64,000 nt of DNA from an uncultured Lachnospiraceae bacterium (GTDB lineage: Bacteria; Bacillota; Clostridia; Lachnospirales; Lachnospiraceae). Positions 53,930 to 62,937 of the stretch are shown here, piece after piece. The translations under genes and the position numbers were made by a program. Where the stretch lies: NCBI GenBank assembly GCA_910586125.1, contig CAJUHP010000005.1:1-64000 (forward strand), read 5' to 3'. Positions within the stretch are counted from its first letter, which is position 1. Every line of letters starts with the position of its first letter. A model generated the notes under the pieces. It was not told the origin of the DNA. It worked only from the letters and a program-made list of their open reading frames with translations, and did not search any database.

Positions 53930-54805
53930 TTATCGCTCGATTGTTTTTAACATCGCCGCTTCCTCGAACCGCCCCCGCGAGAAATAAAAGTCCACAAACT
54001 CCTTTTTCTTCTTATCCAGGCATTCCTCCGTATCCTCAATCGGACAGGGATGGCTCAAAATCTCCAGCGGCAATCCTCTGCGGGAGGCTATCCGCTCAAA
54101 TACCGGACGCAGCTCCTTCACGACAAACAAATTCATATTACCGGAAAACATCAGGCCCCAAAACAAGTTATAGGAAATTCCGCTGCGGCGAAGCGCCGGT
54201 TTATCCAGCCAGCCAAACACATTCAAAAGCAGATTCTTAACCATATTAACCGGCCGGATCTTTACAAGAATTGCCGGATTGAGCAAAAACGGCAGCACCG
54301 GCTCGCAGGAAAGGCGAACATAGCGCGGCGAAAGAGGCATCTCCTTGATAATATCCAGAATTGTGTCAAATACTAATGGTATCATGTGAAAATGCTGGTG
54401 GCTGTCCAGCGCCAGTTCAGCCGCCGGAAATGCCTCCTGAACCCGTCGGATCTGGCAGGTCAGCTCTCTCTGGATCTCCTTTTTCAGACGACTGCGTTTT
54501 GCGGAGAGCGTCATCATCAGCAGCTTCCCAAATGAACAGCAGAAAAATCCCCTCTCATCAGTCAAAAGAGGCAGCCTGTCCGGCTGGCTGAGGGCTCTTC
54601 CTTCCACCAGATTCAGATGTACGCTGATGGTGATCCGCCCCTCTTCCACATAAGGATTCAGCATCTGGCAGCACTCAGCAAATACAGGGCTGTTCGGCAT
54701 CACCGCCACACTGCTCAACACCCCTTCCTCGCAGCAGCTCAATATGTATTTGGAAGAATGTACCGACATTCCATAATCGTCCGAATGAAAAAAAGTGTTC
54801 TGCAA
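53930..54805 (-). CDS. YdjC/ChbG-family carbohydrate deacetylase
   Basis: The 291-residue protein has the metal-binding HSDDYG near the N-terminus, HLNLVEG and DSHQHFHMI, all hallmarks of the YdjC/ChbG/HpnK family that removes N-acetyl groups from sugars. The likely target is a GlcNAc-containing glycan. The start codon appears to be TTG at 54805, 8 bases after GAGGT, because the conserved N-terminus begins there. It heads the minus-strand run of glycan genes and faces the plus-strand VTC gene. A TATAAT is present about 30 bp upstream of the start, with a poor -35. Confidence 0.85.
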   Translation of the reverse strand: MQNTFFHSDDYGMSVHSSKYILSCCEEGVLSSVAVMPNSPVFAECCQMLNPYVEEGRITISVHLNLVEGRALSQPDRLPLLTDERGFFCCSFGKLLMMTLSAKRSRLKKEIQRELTCQIRRVQEAFPAAELALDSHQHFHMIPLVFDTILDIIKEMPLSPRYVRLSCEPVLPFLLNPAILVKIRPVNMVKNLLLNVFGWLDKPALRRSGISYNLFWGLMFSGNMNLFVVKELRPVFERIASRRGLPLEILSHPCPIEDTEECLDKKKKEFVDFYFSRGRFEEAAMLKTIER

Positions 54806-54923
54806 AATAATATACCTCAGTCCATAAGCTGTTCTTATTATACTATATTTCCCCGTTTTTACCAGCGGAAAATCTTTTTTTGGAAAAAAAGAAATCCTTT
54901 CTTAAGATTTTCTGGAAAAGAAA

Positions 54924-54952
54924 TGGACAAAAAAGTAAGAATGTTGTAAAAT
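54924..54952 (+). promoter_or_regulatory. Promoter candidate for the VTC/DUF4956 pair
   Basis: TGGACA (54924-54929), a 17-bp spacer and TAAAAT (54947-54952) lie about 58 bp before the ATG at 55010. The spacing is ideal, with one mismatch in each box relative to consensus. Confidence 0.55.
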
Positions 54953-55009
54953 AAAAACGAAATTACGCACAGCGGTCTACAAGCCGTCTGCCGCAATGGA
55001 GACAAAACC

Positions 55010-55699
55010 ATGACAGAGTATCGAAATGAGTGGAAATATATCTGCACGGAAGTCGATCTGGAACTGATACGGCGCCGCCTTGGCGTACTGATGAAGCTGG
55101 ACCAAAACCAGCGCGGACGGGAATGCTATCATATCCGAAGCCTGTATTTCGACGATGCTGCCGACAACTGTTTCCACGCTAACGAAGAGGGGCTGGATTA
55201 CCGGAAAAAGTTCCGCCTCCGCATTTACAACCGCTCCGACGAGAAGATTGCTCTGGAGATCAAATACAAAATCCACGGTTTCACCAAGAAAGAGAGTTGT
55301 TCTTTGAGCCGAAAACAGTGCCGGATTTTAATGGACGGGGGAATGCCTGCCTGCTATACCGACAGCCCGCGCCCCTTAAAACAGCTCTGTCTGGCAATCA
55401 AGACAGCGCGCATGCACCCGGTTGCGATCGTGGAGTATGAGCGCACCGCTTTCACCGCTCCGGCCGGCAATGTGCGCGTTACTCTGGACCGCAATATCGC
55501 CGGCAGCCGCTACACCGCGCGGTTTCTGGATGAAACCGTTCCCCTGCTGCCCGTGATGGAACAGGGAAAACATATCCTGGAGGTAAAGTACGATGAAGTT
55601 CTTCCGTCCTATATTGCCGCCGCTCTGAATATGGGACGCCTGGAACAGACTGCCTTTTCCAAATACTGCACCTGCCGGCTTCGGTTAAAAAACATGTGA
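55010..55699 (+). CDS. VTC-type polyphosphate polymerase domain protein
   Basis: The 229-residue soluble protein reads as a VTC/tunnel-type (TTM) domain. It has an early RNEWKYICT, then IRSLYFDDAADNCFH, the basic KFRLRIYNRSDEKIALEIKYKIHG strand set and late HILEVKYDEVLPSYI. Acidic and basic residues alternate as in the metal and triphosphate-binding tunnel. Known relatives polymerise phosphate from ATP. GGAGA lies 7 bases before the ATG. It is transcribed with the DUF4956 gene, which begins 12 bp after its stop. Confidence 0.88.
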   Translation: MTEYRNEWKYICTEVDLELIRRRLGVLMKLDQNQRGRECYHIRSLYFDDAADNCFHANEEGLDYRKKFRLRIYNRSDEKIALEIKYKIHGFTKKESCSLSRKQCRILMDGGMPACYTDSPRPLKQLCLAIKTARMHPVAIVEYERTAFTAPAGNVRVTLDRNIAGSRYTARFLDETVPLLPVMEQGKHILEVKYDEVLPSYIAAALNMGRLEQTAFSKYCTCRLRLKNM

Positions 55700-55710
55700 G
55701 GAGTAGAGAG

Positions 55711-56385
55711 ATGAAGTATTTTGAATTGTTATGGAATGCATTGACACAGGGTTTCGGCAACACAGGAATCACCAGCAGCCGCATCGTCGTGGCTCTCGGC
55801 CTGTCCTTTGTGATCGGTATCTATATTTTTTACGTCTACCGCGCTGTCGCCAAGGACGGCTTTTATTCCCGAAGCTTCAGCATCGCCATGGGCATTCTCG
55901 CTCCGATCATGGCCGCCATGGTTCTGACTATGCAGTCCAGCCTGATCATCTCGCTCAGCTCCATCGGAGCTCTGTCCATTATTCGTTTCCGTACCCCGAT
56001 CAAGGATCCCATGGATCTGCTGTTTTTGTTCTGGTCGATCGGCAGCGGCATTATGTGCGGAGCCGGCGTCTATGAGATTGCCGTCATCTCCACCCTGATG
56101 GTGACAATCGGCATCCTGATTTTAAGCATCCTTCCCATCAAAAAATCCCCGTATCTGCTGGTCATCAACGGGGACGATTTCCACCATGAGAAAGCCATCA
56201 TGGAAGTGATCCATGCCCATACCAAATACCGGAAGGTCAAATCTAAGAACATCACCAGCGCCGGTTTTGATATGGTTCTGGAGATTAAGACCGAGGACGA
56301 AAGCGCTCTTCTTACTGCGCTGAAAGAACAAAAAGGCGTTCTTTCCCTGTCTCTGTTAGAGCATGACGGGGAATTGCGGGGGTAA
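55711..56385 (+). CDS. DUF4956 membrane protein
   Basis: The 224-residue protein has an N-terminal region with three to four membrane helices (about 20-125), including the conserved SLSSIGALSIIRFRTPIKDP between helices, and a soluble ferredoxin-like C-terminal domain (about 135-224). DUF4956 proteins commonly follow VTC-domain genes. A role in moving or controlling the polyphosphate-type product across the membrane is a fair inference but not shown. GAGGAG precedes the ATG at 55711. Confidence 0.88.
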   Translation: MKYFELLWNALTQGFGNTGITSSRIVVALGLSFVIGIYIFYVYRAVAKDGFYSRSFSIAMGILAPIMAAMVLTMQSSLIISLSSIGALSIIRFRTPIKDPMDLLFLFWSIGSGIMCGAGVYEIAVISTLMVTIGILILSILPIKKSPYLLVINGDDFHHEKAIMEVIHAHTKYRKVKSKNITSAGFDMVLEIKTEDESALLTALKEQKGVLSLSLLEHDGELRG

Positions 56386-56403
56386 ACATTCTGTTCCGGC
56401 AAG

Positions 56404-56458
56404 GAGACAGGGAATGCGGCAAACTCTTTCAAAGCGATCTTGCCGCACCCCCTGTCTC
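56404..56458. terminator. Bidirectional terminator between convergent genes
   Basis: Outer stem GAGACAGGG / CCCTGTCTC and inner stem TGCGGCAA / TTGCCGCA are joined by a small internal loop. A short A run followed by TTTT lies downstream on the plus strand. It sits between the plus-strand DUF4956 gene and the minus-strand GT39-like gene and can serve both. Confidence 0.7.
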
Positions 56459-56470
56459 AAAAGTACTTTT

Positions 56471-58018
56471 CTATTTTTTCAGACGGTAAAGATAATACTG
56501 ATAATCGATTCCTTCAAACCAGAAGTGATCCTGGGCCGCCAATTCATACCGTTTATACATTTCATCCAGTTCAAAATTGCGTGTCACCACATAGTCCACC
56601 TGGCCGTAAAGAATCAGATCCTCCTGGCTCTGATAGATTTCATCCAGAGGAATATTAAATTTTGCAAAATATTTGCAGGTCGGTACAATGTTGCATACGG
56701 TATAGAAGCCGCCGTCCAAAAAACCATAATTCAGCAGCGTGGGATTCTCCGTTTCTTCTATCACCTTCTTAAACTTATACTGCACCATCTCTTCCTTCGG
56801 AAAGCCCAGCAGATAGACATTCGGACTGCGCAGATAAGAAAACAGAACCCCCGCTACCAGACACACTGCCCCGATAAGAACCTTCGCTGCCCTCCGGGGC
56901 CTTCTGTCAGCATCCATCTTTCCATGGTGTCTCAGAACCTTTTCCAGCATACCAAGCAGGGGCGCCGCCCCCAAAACCGCAAATACTCCCAGAATAAATC
57001 CATAGTAGTGGTAATATGCCTGCGTTCCCCAGTAGGTTCCCACAGCTGTCAAAACCGCCAAAAGCGCCATGCCGATCTTCTGCAGCGCCGGCTTTTTGTC
57101 TCCGAACCAGAACCAGAACATTCCGATCACCGTCAGAACCGCATATTGGCCGTTCTCTAAAAACGTGATCGCCGTATTGCGCACGATGGATTTCAGGGTC
57201 GTAAAAAGATTCACCTGATCTTCCACGGTATAGACAAACACATTATTGTAGATATATCCTCCGATCCAGTCCCACAGGGCATGATGCCAGCCAAAATACA
57301 CAATCCAGGGGATCGTGGCCGCCAGCATTCCCCCCAAAAAAGTCAGTCCGTCCATCCAAAAAGCTTTCCAATCCTTCCGGCTTATGCTGACCAAAAGCAG
57401 AATGACCATCCAGGCAAAATGAAACCCCAGCATGGTAAACTTGATCCAGAGAACACAGCCGGCCAAAATGCCGTGAAGCACCAGCTCTCTCCTATCTATC
57501 CGCTCCGGATAACGGTTCTTAAAATAGTTCAGCAAACCATAAAGCGACCAGGACAGAAGAGGCAGACAGAATTCTTCCGCACTGTCGCCATGGCTGAAGC
57601 TCATGGCCGACAAAAGCAAAGCTCCCAGAACCGGAAGGGCCGGCAGGGCAATCTTTCCCACATACAGCCGCAGAATATAATACGCGCTGAGCAGATACAG
57701 GGAAAAAGAACCGATCTCAAACAGAAATACCCCGAAAAACGTGTCCCTGGAAATCAGCCAGGCAAACGCATGCAGCGTATATAACAGCGGCCCCTTGTGG
57801 TCGTAGATGTCCCGATACAGAACTTTCCCGTTCATCATGGATTTTCCCACGGAAAAATAACAGTTGGCGTCAACCCAGTCATTAAAGGGGTATAAAACGG
57901 AGGACTTTGTACAGATCAAAAGCAGCGCCGCTGCCGTCAGCAAAGAAAACAGGAACGCAAATCCCGCCTCTTTTTTTGTGATACCTGCGCGCTCGCGGTT
58001 CATGCTCTTGCCGCTCAT
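56471..58018 (-). CDS. GT39-like (GT-C) polytopic membrane protein, paralogue A
   Basis: This 515-residue protein has about ten membrane helices. The first outside loop holds NDWVDANCYFSVGKSMMNG and YRDIYDHKGPLLY, an acidic site of the GT-C/PMT kind. A close paralogue at 59058 has the same loop (YRDVFDHKGPLLY). GT-C enzymes use polyprenyl-phosphate sugars and act outside the membrane. The ATG at 58018 follows AGGAG by 8 bases; a GTG at 58075 overlapping the SGNH hydrolase stop is also possible. Confidence 0.8.
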   Translation of the reverse strand: MSGKSMNRERAGITKKEAGFAFLFSLLTAAALLLICTKSSVLYPFNDWVDANCYFSVGKSMMNGKVLYRDIYDHKGPLLYTLHAFAWLISRDTFFGVFLFEIGSFSLYLLSAYYILRLYVGKIALPALPVLGALLLSAMSFSHGDSAEEFCLPLLSWSLYGLLNYFKNRYPERIDRRELVLHGILAGCVLWIKFTMLGFHFAWMVILLLVSISRKDWKAFWMDGLTFLGGMLAATIPWIVYFGWHHALWDWIGGYIYNNVFVYTVEDQVNLFTTLKSIVRNTAITFLENGQYAVLTVIGMFWFWFGDKKPALQKIGMALLAVLTAVGTYWGTQAYYHYYGFILGVFAVLGAAPLLGMLEKVLRHHGKMDADRRPRRAAKVLIGAVCLVAGVLFSYLRSPNVYLLGFPKEEMVQYKFKKVIEETENPTLLNYGFLDGGFYTVCNIVPTCKYFAKFNIPLDEIYQSQEDLILYGQVDYVVTRNFELDEMYKRYELAAQDHFWFEGIDYQYYLYRLKK

Positions 58019-58071
58019 TCTCCCGTCTCCTGTCCCAACTTTTTGTACCCTTCTTCTCTCCCCTGTCTCTT

Positions 58072-59052
58072 TCACGGCGCGGCCCCTTCTTTCTTCTCCA
58101 CCGGCTTTAAATCGTCCAGCGCTCCGATCATCACGCGGGCCATCGCCTTTTGCCCCTCCTCATTGGGATGTACAATATCCCCAATATACTGGTTTCGGTT
58201 AAAGGAATTGATCCCCGTGCTCCCGAAAACATCAATGTAGGGGATACTCAGATATTCTGCAACTTCCCGTATCGCATCGGCATAATCCTGTGTGGTCAGT
58301 CCCAGATGATTGTACTCCGGCTCGGTCCGGTTGGCTGTCTGTTCTTTCTTATCCTCCGTCTCCGGCCCCCGGCCGCTCAGGGGCGAAGCCAGCACAATCA
58401 ATGCCTTAGGCGCCCGCTCCTGCAGTTTTACCACCGTGGAAGCCACCGCCCCCTTAAACGTCGTTTCATCAAACGGATAACTCAGATCCCCAAGCGGCGC
58501 GCTGACCGTTATTCCGGCGTCGTTGGTACCGGCCATAACCAGAATCAGATCCGCATCCGCCGGAATCGAAGTAGTAATCCGATCCGTGCTACACATATAG
58601 CCTTCATGGGCTGTCGTCCCCTCCGGGGCCTCTGTCACTCCCAGAAACCCATAGCGGCTGTTGTAGCTGCCATCCGGATTGGCGTACCAAATCTGATCGC
58701 TCTGAACAAAGGTACAGCTTCCCAGGCCGCGCTCAAAATGTTCGGCAAAGCCAAAATATTCCGTAATATAATCCTGCCACCCTCCCATCTGTGTGATGCT
58801 GTCGCCATAGCTGACCCAGGTCTTTCCGGCCCAGCTTGCCGTCACCGTGGAAGAATGCGATACCGAGACTCCCAGAGCGTCCCCCAAACTTGCCACGTCC
58901 TGCTCCTGCACCCTCTGCGCCTGTCTGAGCGTCTGCAGTTCCCGGTAAACATACAGGCACTGCGCCGCCATAAGCAGGAACAAGAACCCAAACGCCGCCG
59001 CAGGCAAAACCCGCTTCCAGCGGCTCCTTCTTTTTTCATCCGTTTTTTCCAT
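58072..59052 (-). CDS. SGNH/GDSL hydrolase, membrane-anchored
   Basis: The 326-residue protein has an N-terminal membrane anchor (about 14-35) and then an SGNH fold with VSYGDSITQMGGW (nucleophile Ser), MAGTNDAG and the catalytic pair in DIVHPNEEGQK. It is predicted to act outside the cell as an esterase or acyl-transfer enzyme on surface glycan. It is flanked by two paralogous GT39-like genes with almost no gap, so the three are co-transcribed. The role, for example removing or exchanging O-acetyl groups, is inferred. Confidence 0.88.
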   Translation of the reverse strand: MEKTDEKRRSRWKRVLPAAAFGFLFLLMAAQCLYVYRELQTLRQAQRVQEQDVASLGDALGVSVSHSSTVTASWAGKTWVSYGDSITQMGGWQDYITEYFGFAEHFERGLGSCTFVQSDQIWYANPDGSYNSRYGFLGVTEAPEGTTAHEGYMCSTDRITTSIPADADLILVMAGTNDAGITVSAPLGDLSYPFDETTFKGAVASTVVKLQERAPKALIVLASPLSGRGPETEDKKEQTANRTEPEYNHLGLTTQDYADAIREVAEYLSIPYIDVFGSTGINSFNRNQYIGDIVHPNEEGQKAMARVMIGALDDLKPVEKKEGAAP

Positions 59053-59057
59053 GCCGC

Positions 59058-60587
59058 TTACCTCCTCTCATCCACTTTGCGATACAGATAATATGTGTGG
59101 ACTTTTTTCTCATAATAGCCGTCCGCCTCCGCCGCCAGCTCATATTTTTTATATTCTTCTGCCAGCGGATGATCCATCGTTACAATATAATCAACCATAC
59201 CGTATCCAATCAGCGTCAACTGTACATCAATCCATTCCGACCCCGGCATATTGGTTTTGCAGAAATATTTACAGGGCGGCAGGATATCACACACGGTATA
59301 AAAACCGCCGTCCATAAACCCGAAATTCAACAGCGAAGGATTCTTTGTTTCCAGGATGATTTCCCTGAATTGATATTGTACGGTATCTTCCTTTCTTCGA
59401 CCGATCTCATCGGTATAGTTCCCTGTTTTCCAGGCAAACAGCAAAGAAAAAGCCGCCGCGACCGCAAAGGCCAGATATTTTTTGTCAAAATGCCGTCCGC
59501 CGGAAACAGCCTCTGCCCTCTCCTCCAGCCGCTTCAAGACGGGAATCCATCCCAGACAGGCAAAGACACTCAAAATCAGCGGATAGTACGGATGCATATA
59601 AACAATCCCCCAGCTAATGCCCAGCGCCGTACAAATGCAGAGGGCCCACAGGTTCCACTTTTCCCAGGCACCCGACACGCCTTTTTTGAACGTCAGCCAC
59701 AATACGCCCAGAATCGTAAACACCGAATATTTCCAGTTAAAGACAAACGCCTCTTCCAGCATTTTCAGCATTCCCTTTATCTGTCCAGCCAGCGCCTGTT
59801 TTTCCAGATTGGAATAGACAAACACATTGTTATAGAAATAGACGGTAAACCAGGAATCGAGCGCCCCATTGATTCCGAAATACAGCAGAAACGGTATGGT
59901 GGTAACTGCCATGCCTCCCACAAAGACCAGGCCGCTCAGCACGCCGCGCCGGACCTTTCCTTGAAACAGGCAAGACAGAAAGATCATAAACATCCAGGCA
60001 AAGTGAAAGCCCAGCAGCGTAAACTTGACCAGCATAATGCAGCCAGCCAACACGCCGTGAAGAAACAGTTCCCGGTAATCCATCTCTTTTGGATACCGGA
60101 TTTTAAAGTAACGAAGCGAGGCGTACAGAGACCAGGCGACCAGAGGCAGACACAATTCCTCGGCGCTGTCGCCGTGGCAGAAGCTCTTCGACGACAGAAT
60201 TGCCGCCGCCAGCAAAGGCAGAACCAGCAGGATATTCTTTTTCACATACAGCCGCAGCGTCCGGTAGACGGCCAGCAGATAGGCCGTAAAAGCGAAAACC
60301 TCGATCCCATACATTCCCAGAAAACTGTCTCTTGACACCAAATAGGCCAGGCTGTGCAGAAAATACAGGAGCGGTCCCTTGTGATCAAAGACATCCCGAT
60401 ACAGCACCTTTCCCTGTACAATAGACTTTCCCACCGTAAAAAAGATATTGGCATCCTCCCAGTCATTGATCGGATAGAGGAATGAACTTTTGGAGCAGAC
60501 TGCCAAAAAAATAAGACTGATCCCCAAACAGATTCCCACCCGTTTGCCTGTCTCTTTTTTTTCTCCGCCTTTCATCCCGCTTCCCAT
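59058..60587 (-). CDS. GT39-like (GT-C) polytopic membrane protein, paralogue B
   Basis: This 509-residue protein has about ten membrane helices and the loop NDWEDANIFFTVGKSIVQG and YRDVFDHKGPLLY, similar over its whole length to the product of 56471-58018 (including FCHGDSAEELCLPLVAWSLY and ATIPF..LYFG). The two are clearly duplicated genes. The ATG at 60587 has AGGTGA about 8 bases upstream; the longer frame up to 60812 is out of place against the divergent promoter region. It is first in its operon. Confidence 0.82.
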   Translation of the reverse strand: MGSGMKGGEKKETGKRVGICLGISLIFLAVCSKSSFLYPINDWEDANIFFTVGKSIVQGKVLYRDVFDHKGPLLYFLHSLAYLVSRDSFLGMYGIEVFAFTAYLLAVYRTLRLYVKKNILLVLPLLAAAILSSKSFCHGDSAEELCLPLVAWSLYASLRYFKIRYPKEMDYRELFLHGVLAGCIMLVKFTLLGFHFAWMFMIFLSCLFQGKVRRGVLSGLVFVGGMAVTTIPFLLYFGINGALDSWFTVYFYNNVFVYSNLEKQALAGQIKGMLKMLEEAFVFNWKYSVFTILGVLWLTFKKGVSGAWEKWNLWALCICTALGISWGIVYMHPYYPLILSVFACLGWIPVLKRLEERAEAVSGGRHFDKKYLAFAVAAAFSLLFAWKTGNYTDEIGRRKEDTVQYQFREIILETKNPSLLNFGFMDGGFYTVCDILPPCKYFCKTNMPGSEWIDVQLTLIGYGMVDYIVTMDHPLAEEYKKYELAAEADGYYEKKVHTYYLYRKVDERR

Positions 60588-60639
60588 TTTATTTTTCACC
60601 TTTCCCAATCTTTTTCTAACACACGGGTGTGCTGTCCAC

Positions 60640-60669
60640 ATTATACACGAGAGACGCCGGTTTTTGCAA
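60640..60669 (-). promoter_or_regulatory. Promoter of the paralogue B / SGNH / paralogue A operon
   Basis: On the minus strand there is a -35 box TTGCAA (60669-60664), an 18-bp spacer ending TG, and a -10 box TATAAT (60645-60640). It sits about 55 bp from the ATG at 60587. Confidence 0.65.
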
Positions 60670-60707
60670 GAAAAATTTCCGTTACCACGACAGACTGCCC
60701 GTAAATA

Positions 60708-60736
60708 TTGACAGATAACACGATAAATATTATGAT
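60708..60736 (+). promoter_or_regulatory. Promoter of the plus-strand CotH gene
   Basis: The consensus -35 TTGACA (60708-60713), a 17-bp spacer and the -10 TATGAT (60731-60736) lie 76 bp before the ATG at 60812. It is back to back with the minus-strand promoter at 60640-60669. Confidence 0.72.
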
Positions 60737-60811
60737 AAGGACAAAAGCATAAAACCAACCTCCCCCTGTATACAACTGGTGATGGAATCCATAAATCAGA
60801 AAGGTTTTTCA

Positions 60812-62758
60812 ATGAAAAAAAAGCAATTCATCCGAATCGGTTTGACCGTTATGATACTTCTGTTCGTTCTCTGCGGACTTTCTCTCTACCGCACCAAGCA
60901 GATGATTCCCCGCGCTTTCTTTGACCAAGAATACGCTGAAGTAAACGTCCCCCTGACGGTATCCTGTGACGGTTTCCTGCAAGGTACTTCTTTTACCTAT
61001 ATTTGGACCATTGGAGATACGGTTATCGACAATACTACCAACACCTACACGCCGGTATATGAGGATCTGGAGAAATTTATTACCGTATCGGTCATTCCGG
61101 ATGACGGCTCAAAAGCCCTGCAGATTCAAATGTATTTCAGTACTCTCCCCGTCATCTATATTGATACGGATGACGGCGGGCCCATTTACAGTAAGGATTA
61201 CTATTTTGACGCTTCTCTGAAAATGCAGGGCAACGCCTTATATAACACTGCCAACTCCGATATGTATCATGGAGCGATCGGGATTCGAGGACGCGGAAAT
61301 TCCACCTGGCGCGGCTCCAAGCTCCCTTACCGCATAAAACTGGAAACAGCCGCCAACCTGTTTCAAATGGGCTCCAATAAAAACTGGGTATTACTGTCCA
61401 ATGAATATGACGACAGCCTTATGCGGAACAAAATTGCCTACGATTTATCCGGGGAAATCGGTATGACATACATGCGTTCCACCTGGGTAGATCTTATCTT
61501 AAACGGCCAATATGCGGGCAATTATCAGATCTGCGAACAGATTCGTATTGATGAGAATCGTGTGGATATTCTGGATCTTGAAAAATATTCCAAAACAGCG
61601 GCCAAGATTCTTGTAGACAACAATGTGATAGCTCCCCAGGAAAAAGAGGCTCTGGAAGATCATCTGACTTGGCATATGGACTGGCTTTCCAGCGGCATCA
61701 TTGAATATGAAGATCATCTTTTTGATATTTCATCTTATATTGATCTGCCGGATATCAACGGCGGCTTTCTGTTCGAGCTGGATGCGTTCTATGACGAACC
61801 CTCCAAATTTATAGTTGAAAATCAACCGATCCAGATACGCGGACCTAAATATGCCGGCTCCAATGATAAAATCATGGCATATGCCGTCGAATTTGTAAGC
61901 GCTTTCTACCATGCCGCTTACTTTTCCGATGATTTTTACACCATATTTCAAGAAGTCCCAACCCACTATACCGAATTATTTGATATCTGTTCTCTGGCCC
62001 AATATTTTATTATAACAGAAGTCTTCTTTAATGAAGATACCGGTTTAAAAAGTACCTATTTTTATAAAGATCTGGATTCTCCGGCACAGATGGGTCCTGT
62101 CTGGGACATGGATTACAGTTCCGGGGGACAAGGGATATCCGCTGAGGTATACGACCAGTGGCAGACTGTTTTTTACAGCAACTATTCACAGGACAATCAA
62201 TGGTACAAAGGATTGATCCGGGACCCATACTTTTTGTCAAAAGCTATGGAGGTCTGGGAAGCAAACCGCGAAACCATTTTTCATATCGTGGAGGAAAACG
62301 GCCCGATAGAACAAGCTTACGATTATATATATGAATCGGCCTTGGCAAACGCTAAAATATGGCCCCCTGAAATCAATCCCGATCCCAGCGCGATCTCCAC
62401 GCATGGTTTCATTCAAGGATACCAGACTTTCAAAACGTGGATGACCAACCGTCTGAATTGGCTGGACAGTCAGTTTACCACGCTGAAGGCTCTGACAGAC
62501 TCCATAGGCGCTTTTGATGCCGGAACAGGAGTGTCTCTGATCTGCCTGGATCAAACGGCAACCGTGACGGCCGAGACCGGTGTTCTTGCCAAATTTTATT
62601 TCAACGGTATTCTGCAGACAGAGCTTCCTCTGGAAAACGGGACGGCTTCCTGGAGTTTTTCTTTGGAACAGCAGACCTCTGAGAGCGATGTGATACAAGT
62701 CCGCATCTATCAGGAGGATGGAACGCAAATCGGCTCCGACTTTGTAGATTTCCGATAG
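60812..62758 (+). CDS. CotH-family (atypical kinase fold) membrane-anchored protein, second copy
   Basis: The 648-residue protein is close in layout and sequence to the product at 51932-53872. It has an N-terminal anchor, an Ig-like domain with IDNTTNTYTPVYEDLEKFI, then the CotH core with GRGNSTW, PYRIKLE, NWVLLSNEYDDSLMRN and EQIRIDENRVD, and a C-terminal Ig-like domain. The ATG at 60812 has AGAAAGG upstream and opens MKKKQ before the membrane helix. It has its own consensus promoter, unlike the first copy. The kinase-type function follows the family only. Confidence 0.87.
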   Translation: MKKKQFIRIGLTVMILLFVLCGLSLYRTKQMIPRAFFDQEYAEVNVPLTVSCDGFLQGTSFTYIWTIGDTVIDNTTNTYTPVYEDLEKFITVSVIPDDGSKALQIQMYFSTLPVIYIDTDDGGPIYSKDYYFDASLKMQGNALYNTANSDMYHGAIGIRGRGNSTWRGSKLPYRIKLETAANLFQMGSNKNWVLLSNEYDDSLMRNKIAYDLSGEIGMTYMRSTWVDLILNGQYAGNYQICEQIRIDENRVDILDLEKYSKTAAKILVDNNVIAPQEKEALEDHLTWHMDWLSSGIIEYEDHLFDISSYIDLPDINGGFLFELDAFYDEPSKFIVENQPIQIRGPKYAGSNDKIMAYAVEFVSAFYHAAYFSDDFYTIFQEVPTHYTELFDICSLAQYFIITEVFFNEDTGLKSTYFYKDLDSPAQMGPVWDMDYSSGGQGISAEVYDQWQTVFYSNYSQDNQWYKGLIRDPYFLSKAMEVWEANRETIFHIVEENGPIEQAYDYIYESALANAKIWPPEINPDPSAISTHGFIQGYQTFKTWMTNRLNWLDSQFTTLKALTDSIGAFDAGTGVSLICLDQTATVTAETGVLAKFYFNGILQTELPLENGTASWSFSLEQQTSESDVIQVRIYQEDGTQIGSDFVDFR

Positions 62759-62937
62759 CGTTCTGCAATCCGCAAACCAGGGCGTACCGATACGAGAATA
62801 ACGTTTTATCCACGCCCGGAAACTGTCCGAACGCAACATAACGGGGCTTTTGCAAAACAAAGATTTCATATAAAATGTGGTCGATCCAGCACAGCCGAAT
62901 TTTGTGTTTTATCTGCGTTTTGCAGCCCTCTGCGCTT

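Noticed and set aside
62759..62937. Possible terminator pair (GGGCTTTTGCAAAAC and GTTTTGCAGCCC) between convergent genes.
   Set aside because: The arms are about 60 bp apart and need a 3-base bulge, so it is not convincing as a terminator.
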